The notes under the pieces are model-generated. The model saw nothing but the letters and a program-made list of their open reading frames with translations. It was not told the origin of the DNA and did no database searches. From Thermoleophilia bacterium (GTDB lineage: Bacteria; Actinomycetota; Thermoleophilia; Gaiellales; SKUG01), in assembly GCA_020438525.1 (NCBI GenBank), contig JAGQUL010000079.1:1-16485 (forward strand): 16,485 nucleotides of DNA, written 5' to 3'. A program made the translations under genes and the position numbers. Position 1 is the first letter of the stretch. Each line of letters opens with the position of its first letter. Below are positions 6,948 through 13,374 of this stretch, piece by piece.

Positions 6948-7913
6948 ATGCCGTGCATTCGTACTGTCCTTCTCATGACCGCGCTCGCGGGCGTGCTGCT
7001 CGCTCCCGCATCGACCGCTGCGGCCGCGCCGGCGCCGCTCGCGCGGACCGCCCACGTCGCCTACGCGCGCCATGACGGCACCAGCTTCGCCTACGACGTC
7101 GTGCACCCGCCGGGAAGCCGTCGGGCGCCGATCGTGGTGCTCGTGCACGGCGGCGGCTGGTGGCGAGGCGGCCGCGAGGACCTGATCCAGACGCGCCCGA
7201 TCGCGCAGGCGTTCGCGCGCGCGGGATTCGCCGCCGTGGTGCCCGACTACCGCCTCGCCTGCTCGGGACCCGGCCAGCACCGGCGCGTGTTCGGCCTCTC
7301 GTTCACCGTCGGCGATCCCAGCGGCTGCGGCGCGCACCTGCCCGACCAGGTCGACGACGTTCGGGCGACCGTCCGCCACGTGCGCTCGCACGCCGGAACG
7401 CTCCGCGTCGACCCGCGACGCGTGGCGCTCGTGGGCGTGAGCGCCGGCGGACACCTCGCCCTGCTCGCCGCACTCGGCACGGGCGACGACGACCTGCACG
7501 TGCGCGCGGTCGTCGACGCGTCGGGACCCACCGCGACACACTTCATCCGGCTCCAGCAGGCCCGACCGAAGCCGCCGCTGCGAACGATCCGCGCGGCGTT
7601 CACGAACGCGGTCGGATGTCATCCGTGGGTCTGCCCGGGACGCTGGAACGAGGCCGATCCGAGCGTCCAGCTTCGTCGTCGCAGCTCCCCGACGTTCGCA
7701 CTGCTGGCGATCGCCGGCGCCCGCGAGACGCAGGTGCCTGCGCGATCGATGCAGCCGTTCGTGTTCGCGATGCAGCGGCGCGGCCGCACCGCAGGGCTGC
7801 TCACGATCGGTGGCGCCTGTCACGGCTCGGGCTGCCTGATGGCTCCTCGGCGTGGCGCGGCACCGTCGCCGCTCGCGCAGACGTTCGCGTTCCTGCGCCG
7901 CGAGCTTCGCTGA
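6948..7913 (+). CDS. Exported alpha/beta hydrolase (esterase/lipase-like)
   Basis: 321 residues. A signal peptide (TVLLMTALAGVLLAPASTAAAA, split over residues 6-27) is followed by an alpha/beta hydrolase of the HSL/carboxylesterase type. The oxyanion-hole motif is VHGGGWW (66-72) and the nucleophile elbow GVSAGG (163-168) puts the catalytic Ser at 165. His292 in ACHGSG is the likely catalytic base. The third residue is odd: the usual GxxDxxVP acid motif reads GARETQVP (257-264), with Glu260 in place of Asp. The mature part has six cysteines (105, 127, 224, 229, 291, 296), suggesting disulfides outside the cytoplasm. It probably hydrolyses an ester of unknown identity. It is the last gene of the plus-strand cluster and converges on the histidine kinase, leaving 54 bases between the two stops. 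Confidence 0.88.
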   Translation: MPCIRTVLLMTALAGVLLAPASTAAAAPAPLARTAHVAYARHDGTSFAYDVVHPPGSRRAPIVVLVHGGGWWRGGREDLIQTRPIAQAFARAGFAAVVPDYRLACSGPGQHRRVFGLSFTVGDPSGCGAHLPDQVDDVRATVRHVRSHAGTLRVDPRRVALVGVSAGGHLALLAALGTGDDDLHVRAVVDASGPTATHFIRLQQARPKPPLRTIRAAFTNAVGCHPWVCPGRWNEADPSVQLRRRSSPTFALLAIAGARETQVPARSMQPFVFAMQRRGRTAGLLTIGGACHGSGCLMAPRRGAAPSPLAQTFAFLRRELR

Positions 7914-7914
7914 C

Positions 7915-7969
7915 CCGCCGCGCGGCGGTGCGGCCCGCGATCGGAGCCGCCGCCTCGAGGCCGCCGATC
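7915..7969. terminator. GC-rich dyads between convergent genes
   Basis: The short gap between the convergent hydrolase and kinase genes holds a 14-base perfect palindrome CCGCCGCGCGGCGG (7915-7928) and a second dyad, GATCGG/CCGATC (7939-7944 and 7964-7969) with GCCTCGAGGC nested at 7952-7961. They could act as a bidirectional transcription stop, but neither has a T-tract and such palindromes are easily found at this GC content. Confidence 0.3.
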
Positions 7970-9326
7970 AGGCGTCGGCAGGGGCGGAGGCGGCACCGAA
8001 CGACACCTCGACCACGGCGCCGCCGTCGGGATCGTTGCCTGCCCGCGCCACGCCACCGTGCTGGTGCGCCGCGTGCTCCACGATCGCCAGGCCGAGCCCG
8101 GATCCCGGCATCGATCGCGCCGCGGGAGCGCGCCAGAACCGGTCGAACACGTGGTCGAGCGAGTCCGCGGGGAATCCCGGCCCGTGGTCGCGCACGCGCA
8201 CGACTCCGTCGACGAGCGTGATCTCGACCGTGCCACCTCCCGGGCTCCACTTGCGTGCGTTGTCGATGACGTTCGCCACCGCACGAGCGATGCGCGCGGA
8301 GTGCCCACGAACCACGGTCGGCTGCAGGTCGAGCTCGATCGTCACGTCGCTGTCGGCGCGTCGGGTCGCGCGATCGGCGGCGGCACGCACCACCTCGTCG
8401 AGGCGCACGTCGTCCATCGGTGCTTCCGGATCGCTCGCGCGGGCGAGCTCGATCACGTCGCCGAGCAGCTCGGTGAGCTCGTCCAGCTCGGTCACGATGT
8501 CGCTGCGAAGCGCCGCGAGCTCCCGGGGCGGCAGGCGATCCGCATCCTCGAGCACCTGCACGTTCGCGCGGATGCTGGCGATCGGCGTGCGCAGCTCGTG
8601 CCCGGCATCGGCGATCAGCTGCTGCTGGGCGTGCAGCGACGCCTCGAGCGCATCGAGCGTGGCGTTGAAGCTCGACGCGAGCCTCGACACCTCGTCGCGA
8701 CCCGACACCTCGAGCCGTCGCTTCGCGCGCGGGTCGTGGGTGATCGCCTCGGCCTGGCGCGTGAAGCTCGCGATCGGCTTGAGCGCCACGCGCCCGAGCC
8801 ACTGCCCCAGCAGCACCGCGACGATCACGCCCATGAGCGTCACCGCGACGAGCAGGGTGGCGGCGTGCTCGAGGATCCGATCGACCTCGTCGAGCGGGCG
8901 CGCGACCTGCAGCGCCCCGTCCTCGCCGCGACCGACGGTGAGCACGAGCAGGTGGACCCCGTCCACGTCGACGTTGTCGTGCACGACCTCGCCGCGACCG
9001 GTCCGCGCAACCTCGAGGTCCCTCGAGTCGACCGGCAGCGCGGTGGTGTCGCCCTTGTCGCGCGTCACGGTGCCGTCGGCGGCGATCGACTGCAGGTAGC
9101 CGGTCGGACCACCGAGCTCCTCCGGATGGCGCGTTCCGTCCACGTCGTCGGGATCCGAATCGTGTCCGCCCGGTGCGTGCGAGCGCACGGCGATGTCGCG
9201 CAGCGTGTCGGCGGTCTGGCTGCGCAGCTCCGCGCCGACGAGCAGGTAGATCGCAACCGCCGAGGCCACGGCCACGAGCACGAGCGCGACCGTCGTCGCC
9301 AGCGTGATGCGAAGTCGAAGGCTCAT
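7968..9326 (-). CDS. Membrane sensor histidine kinase (MprB-like)
   Basis: 452 residues. Two membrane helices, at about 8-31 and 155-175, enclose an extracytoplasmic sensor of roughly 120 residues rich in Asp. A HAMP linker follows (about 175-227). The HisKA domain has ADAGHELRTPIAS with the phospho-accepting His243. The ATPase domain has the N box NVIDNARKWSPGG (352-364), RDHGPGFP (379-386), the F box FDRFWRA (394-400) and GSGLGLAIVEH (408-418). All catalytic elements are intact. It would sense an envelope signal and phosphorylate the response regulator encoded 13 bases upstream; GAGG overlapping the regulator's stop can serve as its ribosome binding site. Resemblance to mycobacterial MprB is in architecture and motif style only, so the signal cannot be deduced. 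Its convergent neighbour is the exported hydrolase. Confidence 0.95.
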   Translation of the reverse strand: MSLRLRITLATTVALVLVAVASAVAIYLLVGAELRSQTADTLRDIAVRSHAPGGHDSDPDDVDGTRHPEELGGPTGYLQSIAADGTVTRDKGDTTALPVDSRDLEVARTGRGEVVHDNVDVDGVHLLVLTVGRGEDGALQVARPLDEVDRILEHAATLLVAVTLMGVIVAVLLGQWLGRVALKPIASFTRQAEAITHDPRAKRRLEVSGRDEVSRLASSFNATLDALEASLHAQQQLIADAGHELRTPIASIRANVQVLEDADRLPPRELAALRSDIVTELDELTELLGDVIELARASDPEAPMDDVRLDEVVRAAADRATRRADSDVTIELDLQPTVVRGHSARIARAVANVIDNARKWSPGGGTVEITLVDGVVRVRDHGPGFPADSLDHVFDRFWRAPAARSMPGSGLGLAIVEHAAHQHGGVARAGNDPDGGAVVEVSFGAASAPADA

Positions 9327-9339
9327 CGTGGCGGCTGCC

Positions 9340-10038
9340 TCATGGCTCGCGAAGGACGTAGCCCACGCCGCGGATCGTGTGGATGAGCGGACGAGCTCCC
9401 GCCTGCTCGAGCTTGCGCCGCAGGTATCCGACGTACACCCGCAGCGCGTTCGACTCGGGGCCGAAGTCGTAGCCCCACACGCGGTCGTAGATCACGTCGT
9501 GCGTCAGCACCCGGCGCGGGTTGTCGATCAGCAGCTCGAGCAGCTGGTACTCGGTGCGCGTGAGCTCGGCGAACCGTTCTCCGTCCACGACCACGCCGTG
9601 ACGTGCGGTGTCCAGGCGCAGCTCGGCGAACGTCGGATCGCCGTCGCCGCTCGGCCCGCCGTCCTCGATGTCGGTGTCGTCGGAGCGCCGCAGCAGCGCC
9701 CGGATCCGCGCCTTGAGCTCGCCGACGTCGAACGGCTTGACCAGGTAGTCGTCGGCACCTGCGTCGAGCCCCGCGATGCGGTCGTCGACATCGCTGCGCG
9801 CCGTGAGCATCAGGATCGGCGTTCGATCGCCTGCCGCCCGCAGCCGGCGCGTCACCTCGAGGCCGTCGAGCTCGGGCAGACCCACGTCGAGCATGATCGC
9901 GTCGGGGCGCACGTCGTCGAGCATCTCGATGCACTCCTGGCCGTCGGCGGCGGTCGCCACGTCGTAGCCGGCGAGCACGAGCGCGCGGCGGAGTGCGTCG
10001 CGGATCGACCGATCGTCGTCTGTCACGAGTATCTGCAT
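9340..10038 (-). CDS. OmpR/PhoB-family response regulator
   Basis: 232 residues. The receiver domain carries the acidic pocket DDD (7-9), phospho-acceptor Asp51 in IMLDVGLPELDG, Thr79 in LMLTAR and Lys101 in LVKPFD. A linker with repeated Asp/Gly joins it to an OmpR-type winged helix (about 136-231): LTRTEYQLLELLIDNPRRV, VWGYDFGPESNALRVYVGYL and the closing TIRGVGYVL. It binds DNA as a dimer on direct repeats when phosphorylated by the kinase encoded right after it. The open frame extends upstream to 10152, but the start is taken at ATG 10038 because the receiver fold begins there and AGGA lies 8 bases ahead; an ATG three codons earlier overlaps that site. It is divergent from recO across 100 bases. 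Confidence 0.95.
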   Translation of the reverse strand: MQILVTDDDRSIRDALRRALVLAGYDVATAADGQECIEMLDDVRPDAIMLDVGLPELDGLEVTRRLRAAGDRTPILMLTARSDVDDRIAGLDAGADDYLVKPFDVGELKARIRALLRRSDDTDIEDGGPSGDGDPTFAELRLDTARHGVVVDGERFAELTRTEYQLLELLIDNPRRVLTHDVIYDRVWGYDFGPESNALRVYVGYLRRKLEQAGARPLIHTIRGVGYVLREP

Positions 10039-10125
10039 GCTGCGCATCCTGCACCACGAGTGTCGGAGCCGCATAAGAATCGCAGCCGCGGCGGCGACGG
10101 CACGGGTGTTCGCGGCAGCACGCGC

Positions 10126-10138
10126 TATCCTGCCCTGC
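10126..10138 (+). promoter_or_regulatory. Candidate -10 element for leaderless recO transcript
   Basis: TATCCT at 10126-10131 ends seven bases before the recO ATG at 10139. This spacing would place transcription initiation at or next to the A of the start codon, the geometry of leaderless mRNAs that are common in actinobacteria. There is no Shine-Dalgarno before this ATG, which agrees. No good -35 is seen 16-18 bases upstream. Confidence 0.35.
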
Positions 10139-10897
10139 ATGGCGGAGGGCACCGAAGCGGTCGTGCTGCGAACGCTTCGCTACGGCGAGGCGGACCTGAT
10201 CGCGCACGTGCTCACCCGCCACGCCGGTCGTCGCGGCGTGATCGCGAAGGGTGCGCGTCGCCCGAAGAGCCGGCTCGGCGCCCGGCTCGAGCCGTTCCTC
10301 GCGGTCTCGCTGCAGCTGTTCGAAGGACGCGGCGACCTCGCCGTGGTGCGCGCGGTGGACGTGGTCGCGGCCCACGACGCGGTGCGTTCCTCCTGGCGTG
10401 CGCAGCAGGTCGGCGCCGCCGCGCTCGACCTGGTGAGCCGCATCACGATCGAGCACCAGCCCAACGAGCCGACCTACCACCTGCTGCGGAACTTCCTCGA
10501 CCTGCTCGACTCGACGGCGACCCGCACCGGAGCCGTGGCCGACGACGACGACCAGCGCGGCGCGACGCTGCTGGTGGCCTTCGAGCTCAAGCTGCTGCAT
10601 GCGCTCGGCCTCGCCCCGCAGCTCGGTGCGTGCGTGCGCTGCGGCGACGAGGTCGCGCTCGTCGCCTTCAGCGCGCACGACGGAGGCATGGTCTGCAGCG
10701 GCTGCCGCACCGCCGGCGACCAGACCCTCGACCGTTCCACGTGGGAGGCAGCGGTCGACCTGATGCGGGCACCGCTCGCCCAGATCGCCACCCGCTCCGC
10801 CGAGTCGCTGCCCGGCCAGCACGCGCTGCGCACGATCAGCTCCGGCATCGTGGCGGCCACCTGCCGCGAACACGCAGGCGTCACACCTCGCCGCTGA
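10139..10897 (+). CDS. recO: DNA repair protein RecO
   Basis: 252 residues, normal for RecO. The N-terminal OB fold begins at AEGTEAVVLRTLRYGEADLI, followed by GRRGVIAKGARRPKSRLGARLEPF (30-53), the classic conserved basic region. A helical domain follows, with a zinc finger of the CxxC-CxxC type (Cys165, 168, 186 and 189), found in many non-proteobacterial RecO proteins. RecO binds single-stranded DNA and, with RecR, loads RecA on SSB-coated gaps in the RecF pathway; it also anneals complementary strands. The upstream open frame reaches to 10037, but homology starts at ATG 10139. It is divergent from the two-component genes, and its end lies next to a repeat cluster. No recF or recR is in the window. 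Confidence 0.95.
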   Translation: MAEGTEAVVLRTLRYGEADLIAHVLTRHAGRRGVIAKGARRPKSRLGARLEPFLAVSLQLFEGRGDLAVVRAVDVVAAHDAVRSSWRAQQVGAAALDLVSRITIEHQPNEPTYHLLRNFLDLLDSTATRTGAVADDDDQRGATLLVAFELKLLHALGLAPQLGACVRCGDEVALVAFSAHDGGMVCSGCRTAGDQTLDRSTWEAAVDLMRAPLAQIATRSAESLPGQHALRTISSGIVAATCREHAGVTPRR

Positions 10898-10907
10898 CCC
10901 CGGACGT

Positions 10908-11092
10908 CCACACCGATTTTCGTGCGATCGAGTGCAGCCAATTTGCAGTCTGCCGCGATCGAGTAACGATATTGGGCCCTGGGCGGAGTTTCGTTACCCG
11001 AGTGCCGTGCGGTCGGGGGCGATCGCACAAAAATCGGTGGGGCGCGCGGAAGGCGGTCAGCGCTGCACCGGATCGCACGAAAATAGGTGGGG
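10908..11092. repeat. Repeat cluster: three copies of a 19-bp element, outer pair as inverted ends
   Basis: The element GATCGCACGAAAATCGGTG occurs as: copy A, exact but on the minus strand (10911-10929); copy B, plus strand with one change (11021-11039); copy C, plus strand with one change (11071-11089). B and C start exactly 50 bases apart. Similarity of A and C extends to 31 bases (10908-10938 against 11062-11092, 27 identical), so they form near-perfect inverted ends of a 185-base unit. Candidates are a MITE-like remnant, a genome-wide intergenic repeat, or protein-binding sites. No target-site duplication is seen at the ends and no transposase is present. In RNA copy A can pair with either B or C. 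Confidence 0.8.
10960..11000. repeat. Internal imperfect inverted repeat within the repeat cluster
   Basis: CGAGTAACGA (10960-10969) and TCGTTACCCG (10991-11000) are complementary at 9 of 10 positions around a 21-base loop that contains the palindrome GGGCCC (10974-10979). It lies between copies A and B of the 19-bp element. A T-tract is lacking, so it is not a standard terminator. Confidence 0.5.
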
Positions 11093-11116
11093 GATGAGCA
11101 TCGCCGGCACCTACCC

Positions 11117-11737
11117 TCAGCGCATGCCCGGCACGTGCGGGTGCACGTCGAATCGCGCCGACGGCGGCGGCTGGCGCCGCCCGGGCGGAGTTGGTGGCTG
11201 CGGGTCGGGCCAGCGCTGCTCGAGCCGGATCCACAACGCCCCGATGAACATCGACAGGCACAGGCCGTTCACGATCAGCATCCAGCTCCACGCGTCGGTG
11301 CCCATCGTGAGGCCGTGCAGCGCCGCGACCGGCCACAGCGCCCACGAGCTGTAGTGCACGGCACGCCAGGCCCGCACGCCGATCCGGCGCCGCAGCGCGC
11401 TCGTGATCCCGATCGCCACGAACAGGTCGACCGCGACCGTGCCGAGCGCGAGCGCCAACGAGTGCGAGGTGCCGGCGAGCGGCACGAGCACGTTGCCGAG
11501 CGAGACGTTCGCGTGCGACTGGATCACGCTGGTGAGCACGTGCATCGTCGTGAACACCATCGCAAGGATGCCGATGTTGCGATGCAGCTCGCGCGTCACC
11601 CAGCGCGGTCGGTTCTCGGGTGACCAGCGCCCGTGCGTCGCAACGCCGAGCGCGATCGCAGCGGTGAGCAGCAGCAGCGTGGTGGCACCGCTCGCGCGGA
11701 TGAAGTACCACTCGAGCAGGTCGATGCTCTCCTTCAT
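11117..11737 (-). CDS. Ferric-reductase-like transmembrane heme protein
   Basis: 206 residues with five predicted membrane helices (about 14-34, 53-72, 95-114, 126-145, 150-170) and a Pro-rich cytoplasmic or periplasmic tail. Two histidine pairs, His52-x13-His66 and His128-x12-His141, sit in the second and fourth helices, the spacing that binds two stacked b hemes in the ferric reductase-like domain (PF01794, also MsrQ and NOX/FRE). Unlike eukaryotic FRE/NOX proteins it has no FAD/NAD domain, so it needs a separate electron donor. It would pass electrons across the membrane. ATG 11737 overlaps the stop of the ApbE gene as ATGA; GGAAGG-like sequence lies about 10 bases upstream. Pairing with a flavin transferase suggests that its partner carries covalent FMN. 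Confidence 0.85.
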   Translation of the reverse strand: MKESIDLLEWYFIRASGATTLLLLTAAIALGVATHGRWSPENRPRWVTRELHRNIGILAMVFTTMHVLTSVIQSHANVSLGNVLVPLAGTSHSLALALGTVAVDLFVAIGITSALRRRIGVRAWRAVHYSSWALWPVAALHGLTMGTDAWSWMLIVNGLCLSMFIGALWIRLEQRWPDPQPPTPPGRRQPPPSARFDVHPHVPGMR

Positions 11738-12768
11738 GACAAGCGTGCCTTCCCCACGGTCTCGTGATGGTCGTCGTCCAGTCCGTCCTCGGGCCAGCCC
11801 GCGACCCGGATCACCTCGCCGTCGCGCGTCACGATCCGCGCCGGCAGGTGGAGCTGCTCGAGCCAGGCGGGTGCGCGCATGCCGCGGATGATCGCGGCGG
11901 TGCTTGCGGCGTTGGCCTCCGTGCAGGTCGGCGCGGCGACCGACACGAGCTGCAGCTCGTCGTCGGCCGGAAGTCCCGTGCTCGGATCCACGATGTGGTG
12001 CAGCTCGCGCGCCTCGCGCGACGGTGCGAGCTGGCCGCGCCAGCGCCGAACGCGCGTGGAGGAGCTCGCGATGCCACCGTCCGCGACGAGCACGGTCGGG
12101 GCACGCAGATCGTCGGGGGCGTCGTGTGCGTCGGTGATCCGGATCCGCCACGCCCCGCCCGGAGCAGGGCCGCTGCAGGCGATGTCGCCGCCCAGGTTCA
12201 CGAGCACGCCGCAGCCGAGCTCGGCGTGGATCGTCGCCGCCGCGCGATCGGCGGCGAACGCCTTCGCGGTGGCGCCCAGGTCGAGCTGCACGCCGCGCGG
12301 GACGCGCACCCGTCGGGCAGCCGCGTCGAACTCGACGCGTCGCCATCCGGGTACGCGCACCGCGCGAACGTGGGGTGGTGAGGTGCCGGACGGGTTCCCG
12401 GCACCTGTGCGTGTCTCCATGCGGGAGAAATCTCGGTCCCACCCGAGCGCGACCATCGCGCCGCCCACGGTGGGGTCCACGTCGCCGCTCGTGTCGCGCG
12501 CGACGCGCAGCGCGATCCGCAGTGCGTCGACGAGCAGCGGGCCGACCTCGACCGGTCGACCGTCGGCGGCGTTGATGCGGGCGAGCTCGGAGTCGTCGCG
12601 GAAGCGGCTCGCCGCCAGGTCGATCTCGTCGACCTGTCGCGCGAGGATCGCGGCCGCGTCGGCGAGGAGCGCCGGGTCGGTGACGCGCACCTGTGCGGTC
12701 GTGCCGATCGCGCGAAAGCGTGTGCTGGCGGTGCCGTCGTCGAGCACGGTGCGGGGCGACTCATGCAT
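11734..12768 (-). CDS. apbE: ApbE-type FAD:protein FMN transferase
   Basis: 344 residues, typical for ApbE/Ftp. Recognisable motifs: VDPTVGGAMVALGW (97-110), the flavin-binding LDLGATAKAFAADRA (162-176), VNLGGDI (190-196), HHIVDPSTGLPADD (257-270) and the metal-site region CTEANAASTAAII (282-294). ApbE uses Mg2+ and FAD to attach FMN to a Thr or Ser of an acceptor protein through a phosphoester bond. The start is ATG 12768, because GGAGG lies 6 bases ahead and the ATG overlaps the previous stop as ATGA; the open frame upstream (to 13152) is an artefact in a shifted frame of the preceding gene. No signal peptide or lipobox is present, so it appears cytoplasmic, unlike the exported ApbE lipoproteins. 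It is coupled to the heme membrane protein gene downstream. Confidence 0.92.
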   Translation of the reverse strand: MHESPRTVLDDGTASTRFRAIGTTAQVRVTDPALLADAAAILARQVDEIDLAASRFRDDSELARINAADGRPVEVGPLLVDALRIALRVARDTSGDVDPTVGGAMVALGWDRDFSRMETRTGAGNPSGTSPPHVRAVRVPGWRRVEFDAAARRVRVPRGVQLDLGATAKAFAADRAAATIHAELGCGVLVNLGGDIACSGPAPGGAWRIRITDAHDAPDDLRAPTVLVADGGIASSSTRVRRWRGQLAPSREARELHHIVDPSTGLPADDELQLVSVAAPTCTEANAASTAAIIRGMRAPAWLEQLHLPARIVTRDGEVIRVAGWPEDGLDDDHHETVGKARLS

Positions 12769-13148
12769 CACGAGCCTCCGCTCGATGCGTGTGAGCTGCC
12801 GCCGCCGAGGAAGCCGCCGCTCGATGGCGCGGTCGCGTTGCCGGACCAGGTGTCGCCGTCGTCGCCGAAGTCGTTGAATCCGCTGCCCTGGTCGGTGAAG
12901 CCCTGGTCGGCGGCAGCGGTGCCGGACCGGTCCTGTCCGCTCGTGCCGGCCTGGTCGCTCGACGAGCCGGCGCCGTCGGCGATCGCCGCGCCGCCGGCGA
13001 ACGCCAGCGTGAGCGCAAAGGCGCCGAGCCCGACCATCATCGTGCTGTCGGATACCCAGCGCTTGTTGCGCTCGCGCTCCGCGCTGACCTGCGCGCGCAG
13101 CTGCGCCGCATGCGCTCGTCGCGCCGGGTCCTGCTGGTTCTCGCGCAT
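12768..13148 (-). CDS. Small single-pass membrane protein with Ser/Gly-rich tail, first gene of apbE operon
   Basis: 126 residues and not a family I recognise. The first ~33 residues are highly charged (QDPARRAHAAQLRAQ, ERERNKRW) and may form an amphipathic helix; one membrane helix follows at about 37-57. The remaining ~70 residues are low-complexity Ser, Gly, Asp, Gln and Thr with two Trp/Phe-containing patches and end in GGFLGGGSSHASSGGS. Positive-inside bias puts the tail outside. Real gene status is supported by GGGAG 7 bases before ATG 13148 and by the ATGA overlap with apbE, so the three genes should be co-translated. It may be the acceptor, a scaffold or an assembly factor of the redox module; it has no clear FMN_bind domain, although short SGT and SGNAT strings occur in the tail. 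Confidence 0.8.
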   Translation of the reverse strand: MRENQQDPARRAHAAQLRAQVSAERERNKRWVSDSTMMVGLGAFALTLAFAGGAAIADGAGSSSDQAGTSGQDRSGTAAADQGFTDQGSGFNDFGDDGDTWSGNATAPSSGGFLGGGSSHASSGGS

Positions 13149-13224
13149 CCACGTACTCCCGAGATCGAATCGCTGGATCCCGCGGCGTGGCGGGATCGGC
13201 CTCTCACAGGACATGGTGGCGGCT

Positions 13225-13268
13225 GCACATAAGCCCAACGTGAGAGAACGCTCAGGCGGTCGTGAGAG
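13225..13268 (-). promoter_or_regulatory. Four 11-bp phased repeats upstream of the apbE operon (candidate OmpR-family operator)
   Basis: Read on the minus strand, four consecutive 11-mers are CTCTCACGACC (13268-13258), GCCTGAGCGTT (13257-13247), CTCTCACGTTG (13246-13236) and GGCTTATGTGC (13235-13225). All share CT at positions 3-4 and A at position 6, and the first and third share eight bases. Direct repeats at 11-bp phase are how dimeric OmpR/PhoB-type regulators bind. TATGTG (13231-13226) is a possible -10, which places the operator where an activator would sit. A further CTCTCAC copy lies at 13201-13207 on the other strand. Confidence 0.5.
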
Positions 13269-13374
13269 TTGGCTGTGCTTCGGGACGCGAAGTGTTCCCG
13301 GCTGGCGCGGGCGGCGGCGCGGGCGTCGGAACGGCGGGCGCATCGCACGCCGCACCCATGGGTACGGGGCCTGC

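Larger units (their letters stand above)
10898..11116. other. Non-coding gap between convergent recO and ferric-reductase-like gene
   Basis: 219 bases with no supported gene. It holds three copies of a 19-bp element and an internal hairpin (both listed separately). The stretch is noticeably less GC-rich than the coding DNA around it, with several A4-A5 and T4 runs that are otherwise rare in the window. No T-tracted terminator is recognisable. Confidence 0.7.

Noticed and set aside
10908..11092. CRISPR array
   Set aside because: Only three copies of a 19-bp element, one in the opposite orientation, unequal spacing and no cas genes.
12769..13152. N-terminal extension of the apbE open frame
   Set aside because: It is a shifted-frame reading of the 126-residue membrane protein gene, which has its own ribosome binding site and ATGA junction with apbE.
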